Shown: positions 1 through 7,775 of the stretch, piece by piece | Layout of the letters: each line of letters opens with the position of its first letter | Numbering within the stretch: position 1 is the stretch's first letter | Assembly: GCF_000622365.1 (NCBI RefSeq) | Contig: NZ_JASC01000014.1 | Span: forward strand, 1,612,001-1,676,000 | DNA: 64,000 bases | Reading direction: 5' to 3' | DNA from: Sulfitobacter noctilucae | Lineage (GTDB): Bacteria > Pseudomonadota > Alphaproteobacteria > Rhodobacterales > Rhodobacteraceae | Made by a program: the position numbers and the translations under genes | Notes under the pieces: generated by a model | What the model was told of the DNA's origin: nothing | Seen by the model: the letters and a program-made list of their open reading frames with translations, nothing else | Database searches by the model: none

Positions 1-2
1 TG

Positions 3-89
3 GCTAAGCTCTGGCAGGACCGGCGCGAAGCGGGGCTTCAGGGTCGTGCCGCCCGCTTGGCCCGCAACCCTGATCCGCACAGCAGCTAG
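3..89 (+). CDS. C-terminal end of an unidentified gene (partial)
   Basis: The window opens inside an open frame that ends in TAG at 87-89 and gives 28 residues ending NPDPHSS. It is rich in Arg, Ala and Leu, like the amphipathic C-terminal tails of many glycosyltransferases. Its stop lies 2 bases from the convergent stop of the flippase gene, which fits the tight packing of this locus. The fragment is too short to identify, and the only support is its position and open frame. Confidence 0.3.
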   Translation, partial: AKLWQDRREAGLQGRAARLARNPDPHSS

Positions 90-91
90 GG

Positions 92-1441
92 CTAGACGAC
101 CGTCGCCATGACCCGCCAGATTGCATCCTGATGCAGCCAAAGCGCCAGCGCAGCCGCCCCACCCCCTAAGACAAAGAAAAATGCATCGTGCCGCGCATCC
201 CAAACACCATGGGTCCGCGCCAGCCAGATCAACAGCAGATGCGACAGCACCATCGACAGGCTCATCCCTGCAATCGCACCCAAAAGGCCGGCATAAATCA
301 CACCCACCAACAACAAGCCTACCTGAAGGCTCGAGCGGATGGCGTTGTAGATAAAGAACCGCCGGCTGTCGCCCGCCGCCAGTGCCGCCTGATCATAGGT
401 CATGCCGATCACCTGCGGGATCAGCCCCATAGCCAGCACCACCACGATTCCGCCAGCATCGGCATAGCGATCATCGTACAACAGATGGACCAGCCATGGC
501 CCCGACAGGCCCATGAGCACCATCAAGCCGATAACACCGCTGCTTAACGCATAGCGCATCCGCGCGATCCGTGCCCGCGCGGTCTGTTCGCGGTAGATTG
601 GGATCATCACCCGCCCCGTCACCGCCACCCCCAACAATAGCGGAAAGCTCGCAAGGAAGTAGCCGATGTTATAAACGCCCAAGGCTTCGAGTGACAGGAA
701 CTTCCCCAAGACCACCTTGTCGCCCTGGCTCGCAAAGAACCAAAATACCGTGGACAGAAAGATCCACTTCCCGAAAGTGATCAACTCGCCCAAAGCGCGG
801 CGTTCCCAGCGCCAGTGGTTACGATCACCCGGCAGGAACATGTGTGTCAGCACCAGTTTGGCCAGTGCCCCTACCACACCACCAACAACAAGTGCGGCTA
901 CAGATTGCCAGATCACCGCCAGCACGATCATCACCGCGATGCCGATTACTTGGCTCAGGATATCGAGCGCCGTTAGACGCCCCATCAGCAAATGCCGATG
1001 TGCGGTTTCGATCCGCGTGGGGTTAAAGCCGGCGACCAGCAACGACAGCGCCGCGAAGGGCAGATAGGTGGCAAGCTCTGGCTGGCCATAGAAGCCCGCG
1101 AGTGGATAGGCCGCGATAAAGGCAACCACCCACAATCCGATGCCGCGCAACACCTGAATGCTCCATGCGGTGTTCAGGAAATCAGGATCGTCGCCGCGTT
1201 TGGATTGGGCAATGGAAGGCGCGATGCCCACATCCGAAAACAACGTCAGCCCTACCGTAACCACGCTGATCAGCGCCATCAGGCCGAAGGCTTCGGGAAA
1301 AAGCAGCCGGGTCAGGATCAGGTTCGACGCCAGCCGGATCGCCTGACTGGCCCCGTAGCCTAGAATGATCCAAGATACCGATCGCGCAACGCGGGCCGTC
1401 AGGCGGTTGTCCCGCAATGCCGAAGAAACCCGCGCAAACAC
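92..1441 (-). CDS. Wzx/WzxC-type oligosaccharide flippase
   Basis: A 449-residue polytopic membrane protein with the usual length and hydrophobic pattern of the polysaccharide biosynthesis (MOP superfamily) flippases, which move lipid-linked oligosaccharide units across the inner membrane. The N-terminus (SWIILGYGASQAIRLASN, then LTRLLFPEAFGLMALISV) is characteristic of the lipopolysaccharide biosynthesis / WzxC group. The start is GTG at 1441, with GAGG ten bases upstream. It is divergent from the GT4 gene at 1561. Together with the polymerase-like protein at 20050 it suggests a Wzx/Wzy-type export route; no Wza or Wzc is in the window. Confidence 0.9.
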   Translation of the reverse strand: MFARVSSALRDNRLTARVARSVSWIILGYGASQAIRLASNLILTRLLFPEAFGLMALISVVTVGLTLFSDVGIAPSIAQSKRGDDPDFLNTAWSIQVLRGIGLWVVAFIAAYPLAGFYGQPELATYLPFAALSLLVAGFNPTRIETAHRHLLMGRLTALDILSQVIGIAVMIVLAVIWQSVAALVVGGVVGALAKLVLTHMFLPGDRNHWRWERRALGELITFGKWIFLSTVFWFFASQGDKVVLGKFLSLEALGVYNIGYFLASFPLLLGVAVTGRVMIPIYREQTARARIARMRYALSSGVIGLMVLMGLSGPWLVHLLYDDRYADAGGIVVVLAMGLIPQVIGMTYDQAALAAGDSRRFFIYNAIRSSLQVGLLLVGVIYAGLLGAIAGMSLSMVLSHLLLIWLARTHGVWDARHDAFFFVLGGGAAALALWLHQDAIWRVMATVV

Positions 1442-1490
1442 TTGCTTTTCGCCTCACTAATGCCGTTTGTGCCTGATAATGTATGAACGC

Positions 1491-1523
1491 GCGCCGGTCC
1501 ATGCCCAAGGGCCGGACCGGCGC
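1491..1523. repeat. Long perfect inverted repeat in the flippase/GT4 divergent spacer
   Basis: GCGCCGGTCC at 1491-1500 is repeated exactly in inverse at 1514-1523. The spacer carries an inner GCCC-AA-GGGC stem, so almost the whole 33 bases can fold into one hairpin. No T-run follows, so it does not look like an intrinsic terminator. It lies between two divergently transcribed polysaccharide genes and would sit in the 5' leader of the GT4 mRNA or in an operator. Confidence 0.6.
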
Positions 1524-1560
1524 AAGTTGATGAACGTCAAGACATTTGGAACACGCCCCC

Positions 1561-2748
1561 GTGAAGATTGCCTATATCCTGAACACCTATCCCCAGCCCT
1601 CGCAAAGCTTTATCCGTCGCGAGATACAGGCCCTTGAGGCGCAGGGGCACGAAGTGCTGCGCTTTGCCATGCGCCGCTCGGACACACCGTTGGTAGATGT
1701 GCAGGACCGGGCCGAAGCGGACAAGACCGAATATGTGCTGGCCGAGGGCAAAGGTACGCTGGTAACCGCCGCGCTTCAGGCGCTGAAGGCCGATCCGGCG
1801 AAACTCTACGAAGCGGCCAAGGCGGCCATCGCCATGGGACGCGCCTCCGAGACCAGCGTGCTGCGGCATCTGGTTTATCTGACCGAGGCAGCCTTTGTCG
1901 CCGCCCGCTGCCGTGCAGAAGGTGTGGTACATGCCCATGCGCATTTCGGCACCAACGCCGCCGCGGTCGCCATGCTGGCGTCTATGCTGAGCGGACCCAA
2001 GTTCAGCTTTACCGTCCACGGCCCCGAAGAATTCGACGCGCCGCGAGCCTTATCGCTGGGGACCAAGATGCACCACGCGGCCTTTACCGTCGGCATCAGC
2101 CAATTTGGCCGCTCGCAGCTGTGCCGCTGGGCTGACCCGGACGACTGGGACCGGATTGCCGTGGTGCGCTGCGGCATTGAACCCGAAAAATTCAGCACGC
2201 CTGCGCCCCTGCCCGATGGCCCCCGCCGCCTCGTCGCGATTGGACGGCTGGTAGAGCAAAAAGGCCAGCTTGCCTTGGTCCGCGCCATGGGCGAGACCGA
2301 AGAAGACATGCACCTGACCCTGATCGGCGACGGCGAGATGCGCCCCCAGATTGAAAGTCTGATCGCCAAGCTGGGTCTGGCTGAGCGGATCACCCTGACC
2401 GGTTGGGTCGACGAGAACCGCATCAAGGCCGAATTGGACGCAGCTCATGCGCTTGTGATGCCCAGCTTTGCCGAAGGTCTGCCGATGGTGGTCATGGAAG
2501 CCATGGCCGCTGCCCGCCCGGTGATCGCGACCTATATCGCGGGTACGCCTGAATTGGTGCAGGAGGGCAAATCCGGATGGATGGTGCCCGCAGGCGACGT
2601 GCACGCTCTTGCCGCCGCGCTGGACCGCATGGCGGCGACACCCCTTAGCAATTTCCGAAAGATGGGCGACGCGGCCCGTAGCCGTGTTCTGGAGCGGCAT
2701 GACGTGCATAAAGAGGCTGAGAAACTTGCTCAGCTTATGCGCGAATAG
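1561..2748 (+). CDS. Glycosyltransferase family 4
   Basis: About 395 residues with a two-lobed GT-B layout. The N-terminal acceptor lobe begins KIAYILNTYPQPSQSF, and HAHFGTNAA and FTVHGPEEFD lie in its middle. The C-terminal donor lobe contains VAIGRLVEQKGQ and the retaining-GT4 EX7E region (PSFAEGLPMVVMEAMAAARP). It probably transfers a sugar to a growing oligosaccharide at the cytoplasmic membrane. I prefer the GTG at 1561, because family members start right at this beta strand; a TTG at 1546 would add five residues. Neither has a strong ribosome-binding site. Donor and acceptor cannot be told from the sequence. Confidence 0.88.
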   Translation: MKIAYILNTYPQPSQSFIRREIQALEAQGHEVLRFAMRRSDTPLVDVQDRAEADKTEYVLAEGKGTLVTAALQALKADPAKLYEAAKAAIAMGRASETSVLRHLVYLTEAAFVAARCRAEGVVHAHAHFGTNAAAVAMLASMLSGPKFSFTVHGPEEFDAPRALSLGTKMHHAAFTVGISQFGRSQLCRWADPDDWDRIAVVRCGIEPEKFSTPAPLPDGPRRLVAIGRLVEQKGQLALVRAMGETEEDMHLTLIGDGEMRPQIESLIAKLGLAERITLTGWVDENRIKAELDAAHALVMPSFAEGLPMVVMEAMAAARPVIATYIAGTPELVQEGKSGWMVPAGDVHALAAALDRMAATPLSNFRKMGDAARSRVLERHDVHKEAEKLAQLMRE

Positions 2749-2751
2749 TGT

Positions 2752-2780
2752 GGCTTGACCAGCCGAACTAAAGCCTTTTT
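2752..2780 (+). terminator. Possible weak terminator after the GT4 gene
   Basis: GGCTT at 2752-2756 pairs with AAGCC at 2771-2775, followed directly by five T residues. The loop is long (14 bases) and the stem short, so it would be weak. It overlaps the end of the convergent GT2 gene. Confidence 0.35.
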
Positions 2781-3612
2781 ATCTCCCGCGCACCCAACGA
2801 TTACTACTGCGCAGGATCGGCAATTTGATCGCCAGACGCACTGTCACAAAAACGGCAAAGGCCACCGGATCACGCAGCGCACGCCGCCAGACCGGCTCTG
2901 TCCGGTCATGGGGGTCATCATTGTCCATGAGCGCGGGGTAAAGCCGTGCAATCTCGGCCACGCCCGCATCCTGACGGCGGCGCACCTGCACCAAGCGTGT
3001 GAATCCTTCGATCATCGGCCAATCGTATATCGCAGGCACGCGCAGCCGTTCGGCGGGCGTGAACTGAAGCCGCGCAAAGGTGTCGTCCGAAATGATATCA
3101 GGCCAGTCGCCCCATCGCGCGCGCCCTGCCCGGTTCATTGCAAAGACCCCGAAACCCGGCACGCCATGCACCATGAAGGGCGTCGTCAGCCAGAACCGCG
3201 TGTAATGCCGCGTCAGCGCATCCCCTCCCGGCACCGTCACATGGGGCCGCCCGCTCGCATATCGCGGTCGCGGCGTGTCAAGCGCCGCCGTGATCTGAGT
3301 TACCACCTGAGGTGACACAATAACGTCGGCGTCAAGATAGATCAGCACGTCACCCTGCGCGGCCGCCTCCCCCGCATTCCACGCGCCCAGCTTGCCGCCG
3401 TCTGAAAGGTCAAGCACCGTCAAACCCCAGCCCGCCGCCTTGGCCTGCGAAGCAAATCCCTGCGCAATCGCTGCCGTGTCATCTGTGCAACCGTTCGCAA
3501 TCACGATCACTTCTGCCCCATCCGCCACCGGATCAGAGGCCAAAAGCGCATCTAGGCATGCAGGCAAATAGGTGGCCTCATTGTGGGCCGGAATCAAAAC
3601 GGTGGTTTTCAC
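2779..3612 (-). CDS. Glycosyltransferase family 2
   Basis: A 277-residue GT-A enzyme. It begins TTVLIPAHNEATYLPACLDA, has ANGCTDDT for nucleotide binding, and YLDADV supplies the metal-binding DXD-type motif near residue 95; the acceptor part follows. A C-terminal hydrophobic segment (VAFAVFVTVRLAIKLPI) may tether it to the membrane. The start is GTG at 3612 and overlaps the TGA of the upstream SGNH/glycoside hydrolase gene by 4 bases, so it is the last gene of the coupled PKS-NRPS operon. Its position suggests it glycosylates the operon product or a polysaccharide carrying it; that is inference. Confidence 0.87.
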   Translation of the reverse strand: MKTTVLIPAHNEATYLPACLDALLASDPVADGAEVIVIANGCTDDTAAIAQGFASQAKAAGWGLTVLDLSDGGKLGAWNAGEAAAQGDVLIYLDADVIVSPQVVTQITAALDTPRPRYASGRPHVTVPGGDALTRHYTRFWLTTPFMVHGVPGFGVFAMNRAGRARWGDWPDIISDDTFARLQFTPAERLRVPAIYDWPMIEGFTRLVQVRRRQDAGVAEIARLYPALMDNDDPHDRTEPVWRRALRDPVAFAVFVTVRLAIKLPILRSSNRWVRGR

Positions 3613-6131
3613 TGAAACGCCACCAAAGCATCCCAGCGCGGATTGGCATCATCCAGATGGCGTAACGCGCCCCAAGAGCCCCATTTGGTCGGGCTATAGA
3701 CATCGTTGAAAGCGTTGAACAATTGCCCGCCCACCGCCTGCCAGCCTTCCAGCAGAGTGCCATACAATTCGCCCATCTCGGTCGAGTAGTTGAAGTGATG
3801 CAGGAAAGCGGTCAGCTCCGCGTTGTCGACCCGAGGACCAATGCCAACCGCATGGGTGCCGCCTTCGTACATAATCAGGTCCAGCCCTGCTTCCCGCGCA
3901 ACTTTCGCATGATGCGGCCAGACACGCCCCAGCAGATCACTGAGCGTATCGGCCGTGTTGCCACTGATGGCACCATCCAGCACCTCACGCGCAGCCAGAC
4001 TTGTAGCATGATCAAAACGATGTGCGGCAACATAGGCTTCGAGCGCCGCGCCCTCCAACCCGTCGGCCCGTGCCTGCGCGATCGCCTTATCCCGACCCTC
4101 GGCAATCCAGGCATCAACCATCGGCGCACGGTCTTCGAGACCCAGCACCCCCGCGAAATAGCCCGTCACCGCATAAGCATCAAAAGCCGTGACCGGAGGC
4201 GGCATTCCTTCGCCAACTGCCAGCGGCGCGTTCAGTACTTCGGTTTCTAGGCCCAACCAACCTGTCTGGCTTGAGATCACATTGATCAGACGCTCCTTTT
4301 GCCCGGCAAAAACCTCGGACCAGATGCGTGCCACTTCTGCCGCCCGCATCCCGTAGAATTGCATCCACTTTTCCTTTTCTCCCCAGCGCTCCATTCCCAT
4401 CGCCTCGGCCCAGCGGGCCTGCGCGAATTGCCAGTTCCAGACCTCGTTCGAGAATTCCGCATAGACCTTCAGCTTGGGGTCCAGGCCGTCACGCACCGCC
4501 GTGGCAAAGGCCCGCACAAAGCCATCATCCGCAAGATGCGGTATGTTGAACCAGGCATCTTTCTCCAGTTCATTGGCGAGCGCGATCATCACCTCCACCG
4601 GCACACCGGGGGCAAAGCTCACATCATCAGGCTTGGGCCGTTCTGCCCATTGGGACAACTTGGAACCGTTGGTCTCCATCCAGTCCATAAAACGCAGGGC
4701 GCGGAACTGGCCAATCCGCGCAGTCCAATCGGGGTTGAACATTGCACCCTGCTCGAACCGCCGCAGGTTGTCGCCATGAACCACGGTGATGTTGTGAGGC
4801 GGATCGGTCCGGTTGATCCGCTGGATGCGGATGTCCACGCTGCCCGGACCGGGGGTGTAATCAAAACTGACCTCGCCCCGCCCGTAGCGCACGTTTTCCG
4901 CGCGGCCCGTCACTTCGATCACGCCCTTGCCGTCAAAGCTCAGCCGGTAGCGCCCTTTCAGCGATACCGCGTCCTCTGGCATGTCGGTCAGTACCAGCGT
5001 GCCGATGCTGCTGAGTTCGGGAGGCATTTGCAAAGGCCAGCCCTGCGCGTCCAGATACCCGCCTTGCGCCAGTTCATCGCGGGACATGCCACCCCATTGG
5101 CCGGGCTTGTGACCAATCCATTCCCGCGCGGTTTTCATCACGTCAACAAACGGCATCTGCGTGGCCCAATCGGTGACCGGGGCCAGCCCGATCGCCACCG
5201 CGTTTGTCCCTGCAACGGCCCCATCCGGCACCCGCACCACATCGGGCGCAGGTGTGCTGGGCGGGCCAGTGGGGGCTGCGGGTGCGGTGGCTTTGCGCGC
5301 GGCCTGCGCTGGTGGCACGGGCATAACAGCCGCCCCGCCATAGGCCTGCACCGCCTCCCATGCGATCCGCTGTAACTCCCGGGCCAGATCCGGGTCAGGC
5401 GTATCGTAGGATTTGCCATAGGGGTCTTTGAAATCAACAGGCAGGCCCAAGGGGTCCAACCCCGTCAGCACCGCATATTGCACCATGGTGACAAAGTAAT
5501 GGCCCGCATCGTTGAGGTGAATGTCATCGTCAAAAAAGGCACCGATGCCTTCAACCCCCGGCACCTGCCCCGCTACAATCTCGTCATGCAGCCGCGCCAG
5601 CGCCTGCCCGGCGGGGATCAGCGCCACCCTGGCGGTGTCCGAACGGTTCACCGCTGCCACTTCGGCAACGATTTTTTCCCAGACCGGCAAATCCTGATCC
5701 AGCCTTTCGCGCCACGGGATATCGGCCTTGTCATCGTATTCGATCTCTTGGCCCGTGCCGCTTTTCAGGCTGTGCCAAGTTTCCTGCACATAAACCTGTG
5801 CCTGCGGATAGGCGGTGATCGCGAGCCGCGCAAAAGCCTGCGCATAAAAATCCGTCTCGGACCACCTGACATGGTTATCAAGCGGCACCGCCTCGGTCAG
5901 GATCAAATGGCTGATCTTGCCCTCTGGCAGAACCGCGCGGGCATCGACGCCCTCAGCCTTATCGGAATTGTCCCAATTGTATTTCAGCGGCGCTCCGTTG
6001 GTGATCTGCGCCTGCACGGCCGCATCACCGGTGCCGGCCAGCAAAGCCTGCTCCAGCATCGAAGGCCCGGTGGTGCCAAAAAGGCTATGGCCCACCATCA
6101 GGACCGCAAAGACGGTTGAGAGCGGGTTCAT
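3609..6131 (-). CDS. SGNH-like hydrolase fused to a clan-A glycoside-hydrolase-like domain
   Basis: 840 residues. The N-terminal ~240 residues look like an SGNH/GDSL fold: GHS with Ser16, and HLNDAGHYF as the late Asp-x-x-His block. They share GHSL, a YVQETWH-type block and IPAGQ with the next protein upstream. After a Pro/Ala linker (about 285-320), the C-terminal ~500 residues resemble a TIM-barrel glycosidase. FSNEVWN (Glu563) and MYEGGTH (Glu756) are spaced like the acid/base and nucleophile glutamates of clan A. The start is ATG 6131, which gives an ATGA overlap with the upstream gene; an extended start at 6173 lacks support. No clear signal peptide. It may trim or de-acylate the glycan; substrate unknown. 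Confidence 0.6.
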   Translation of the reverse strand: MNPLSTVFAVLMVGHSLFGTTGPSMLEQALLAGTGDAAVQAQITNGAPLKYNWDNSDKAEGVDARAVLPEGKISHLILTEAVPLDNHVRWSETDFYAQAFARLAITAYPQAQVYVQETWHSLKSGTGQEIEYDDKADIPWRERLDQDLPVWEKIVAEVAAVNRSDTARVALIPAGQALARLHDEIVAGQVPGVEGIGAFFDDDIHLNDAGHYFVTMVQYAVLTGLDPLGLPVDFKDPYGKSYDTPDPDLARELQRIAWEAVQAYGGAAVMPVPPAQAARKATAPAAPTGPPSTPAPDVVRVPDGAVAGTNAVAIGLAPVTDWATQMPFVDVMKTAREWIGHKPGQWGGMSRDELAQGGYLDAQGWPLQMPPELSSIGTLVLTDMPEDAVSLKGRYRLSFDGKGVIEVTGRAENVRYGRGEVSFDYTPGPGSVDIRIQRINRTDPPHNITVVHGDNLRRFEQGAMFNPDWTARIGQFRALRFMDWMETNGSKLSQWAERPKPDDVSFAPGVPVEVMIALANELEKDAWFNIPHLADDGFVRAFATAVRDGLDPKLKVYAEFSNEVWNWQFAQARWAEAMGMERWGEKEKWMQFYGMRAAEVARIWSEVFAGQKERLINVISSQTGWLGLETEVLNAPLAVGEGMPPPVTAFDAYAVTGYFAGVLGLEDRAPMVDAWIAEGRDKAIAQARADGLEGAALEAYVAAHRFDHATSLAAREVLDGAISGNTADTLSDLLGRVWPHHAKVAREAGLDLIMYEGGTHAVGIGPRVDNAELTAFLHHFNYSTEMGELYGTLLEGWQAVGGQLFNAFNDVYSPTKWGSWGALRHLDDANPRWDALVAFQ

Positions 6132-7072
6132 ACCGCCACTCCGGTTTCGGGGTGGCGCGCAATGACTTCCCAAACGGTGCGTTGCATCAGGGCTGCCATC
6201 TCCGCGCTGGGGGCGTGGGCCGCGGTGCCATCCGCGCGATTTAACTGATGTGGCAAGCCCATGGGAGAGCGATGGTAAAGCACCGCAAAATGGGTCAGTG
6301 CGACCAGATAGGCCCCTAGATCATTGAAATGGATCGTGTCCACCGTTCCGTCTGCATTGCGCGCCATCAGATCAACAACCGAAGCCACGCCATCCAGACC
6401 GCCCTGCGCTGCAACCGCACGAACAAACGCCGCCTTGACCTGCCCTGCCGGGATCAGATGGATCGGTGCTTTGCCCATCACAAGAGCCGGATATTTCATA
6501 TCGCCCTGCCAATGGTCGCGTAGATCGCGGTCGACCCGCGCCAGCCAGCCTGCGTTGTCATCGGTGTGGTGCCATGTCTCATAAAGATAGATGCGGGTTT
6601 GCGAATTTGCCTCCCACGCGAGCCCCGCCCAACGCGCCAGATAATCAGCACTGTCGTGATAGCGGATGGCGTCGGTGATCTCGACCATCTCGGTCAGCAC
6701 AACGGCATCGTAGTCCCCCGATCCAATCGCCTCTTTCGCGGGGCGGAACCGGTCGTGCGCATTTTCCTCGGCAAAGCCGTTCACCGGCACATCCGGTTCC
6801 CAATGATCGCGCAAGGAGGCTCCCCAGCCCAACTGGCTGTCGTACCTATGCCCCGCCCCCGCCAATTGCGCCAGCATTGCAGGCATGTCGCGGCCGACCA
6901 GCGAATGGCCCAGATGAAAGACATCAAGCACACCCGAGGGTGCCGCCAAAGGCTCCGCATAAAGCGCAGCTGCTGCGTTGATGCCGCGTTGGCGTTTGAA
7001 ATAGGTGTAGGATCCGAAAGCCCCAGCTAGGGCAAGAACCCCCATTGCTGTACGTCTGGTCATCGAAGACAT
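6128..7072 (-). CDS. SGNH-like hydrolase paralog with N-terminal membrane or signal segment
   Basis: 314 residues. The N-terminus (MTRRTAMGVLALAGAFGSYTYF) has a twin Arg and a hydrophobic stretch, so it is exported or membrane-anchored. The remainder parallels the N-terminal domain of the neighbouring fusion protein: LGHSLVG with Ser57, YLYETWHH, LIPAGQVK and IHFNDLGAYL. Ser and the late Asp/His block are the expected SGNH catalytic positions, with GHS in place of GDS. The start at ATG 7072 is chosen for GGAGG eight bases upstream; it lies 16 bases after the PPTase stop. It ends in an ATGA overlap with the fusion gene. Possible roles are an acyl esterase or acyltransferase on a glycan or on the PKS-NRPS product. 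Not assignable to a named family by eye. Confidence 0.6.
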   Translation of the reverse strand: MSSMTRRTAMGVLALAGAFGSYTYFKRQRGINAAAALYAEPLAAPSGVLDVFHLGHSLVGRDMPAMLAQLAGAGHRYDSQLGWGASLRDHWEPDVPVNGFAEENAHDRFRPAKEAIGSGDYDAVVLTEMVEITDAIRYHDSADYLARWAGLAWEANSQTRIYLYETWHHTDDNAGWLARVDRDLRDHWQGDMKYPALVMGKAPIHLIPAGQVKAAFVRAVAAQGGLDGVASVVDLMARNADGTVDTIHFNDLGAYLVALTHFAVLYHRSPMGLPHQLNRADGTAAHAPSAEMAALMQRTVWEVIARHPETGVAV

Positions 7073-7088
7073 GGCCTGAGCCTCCACT

Positions 7089-7775
7089 TTACCCAGCGAT
7101 ATCAGCCCAAGCAGCGGTGACAAGATGATTTGCGACCCCGTCAAACCGACCCGGCAGTTGGTCTCCGACTGTAAAACACCCCGCAGGTTTCACAAATGTC
7201 GCGGTAAAGGCCAAGCGTCGCAGGTCGAGTGCAATGTCGACATGGTCAAAACCAATCAACAGACCCGTCAGCGGATATTGCGCTTTGTAGACCGCCTCTT
7301 TGGTCGAGAAAATCAGCTTGGCCAGCCGCAACTGGTCCGGCCCCGCAATCCGCGCAAGCTCTTGATCCGAACAAATGGACGACAAAAGCCCCGGCTCCAA
7401 ATCGGTAATTTCCTCAAGATCAACGCCCAGCGACATGCCGGCGCAAGTCACCACCGCTGCACAGAGAGACGTACTGTGAGAGATGCTGCCTGCCAGTCCA
7501 TCTGGCCAGAGGGGTGCACGGTCGGCATCTGCCGGCACAGGCTTGGGTGGCAGATCAAGCGATGCCATCGCCTGTCGCACCGCGGCCCGTCCAGCAGCAA
7601 ATTCGCGTTTTCGCGCAGGAAAAGCACGGGTCAGATGTGCCGCTTCGTTCCCGATCAGCGCCGGTTGGGGCGCTCGCGGGTCAGTCACAGCAACGCCCAC
7701 CGGGGCGACCCCGTCAAACAACCGTGCGACCACGGCTTGGGTTTGGATCAGACGATCAGGATGATTGATCTGCAT
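7089..7775 (-). CDS. 4'-phosphopantetheinyl transferase, EntD type
   Basis: 228 residues, the normal size for the EntD/PptT class. It moves phosphopantetheine from CoA onto the carrier-domain serine. Key blocks are present: GSISHS, GVDLEEI (magnesium-binding Asp/Glu) and FSTKEAVYKAQY (catalytic Glu-Lys). Its ATG overlaps the NRPS TAA by one base (TAATG), so it is translated with the megasynthases. Its natural targets are the carrier serines of the NRPS (Ser1443) and the PKS (Ser1808) just upstream. Confidence 0.93.
   Translation of the reverse strand: MQINHPDRLIQTQAVVARLFDGVAPVGVAVTDPRAPQPALIGNEAAHLTRAFPARKREFAAGRAAVRQAMASLDLPPKPVPADADRAPLWPDGLAGSISHSTSLCAAVVTCAGMSLGVDLEEITDLEPGLLSSICSDQELARIAGPDQLRLAKLIFSTKEAVYKAQYPLTGLLIGFDHVDIALDLRRLAFTATFVKPAGCFTVGDQLPGRFDGVANHLVTAAWADIAG

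Noticed and set aside
6132-6173. Longer start for the SGNH-glycosidase fusion
   Set aside because: The 14 extra residues lack any motif, and ATG 6131 gives the ATGA overlap seen at the neighbouring junctions.
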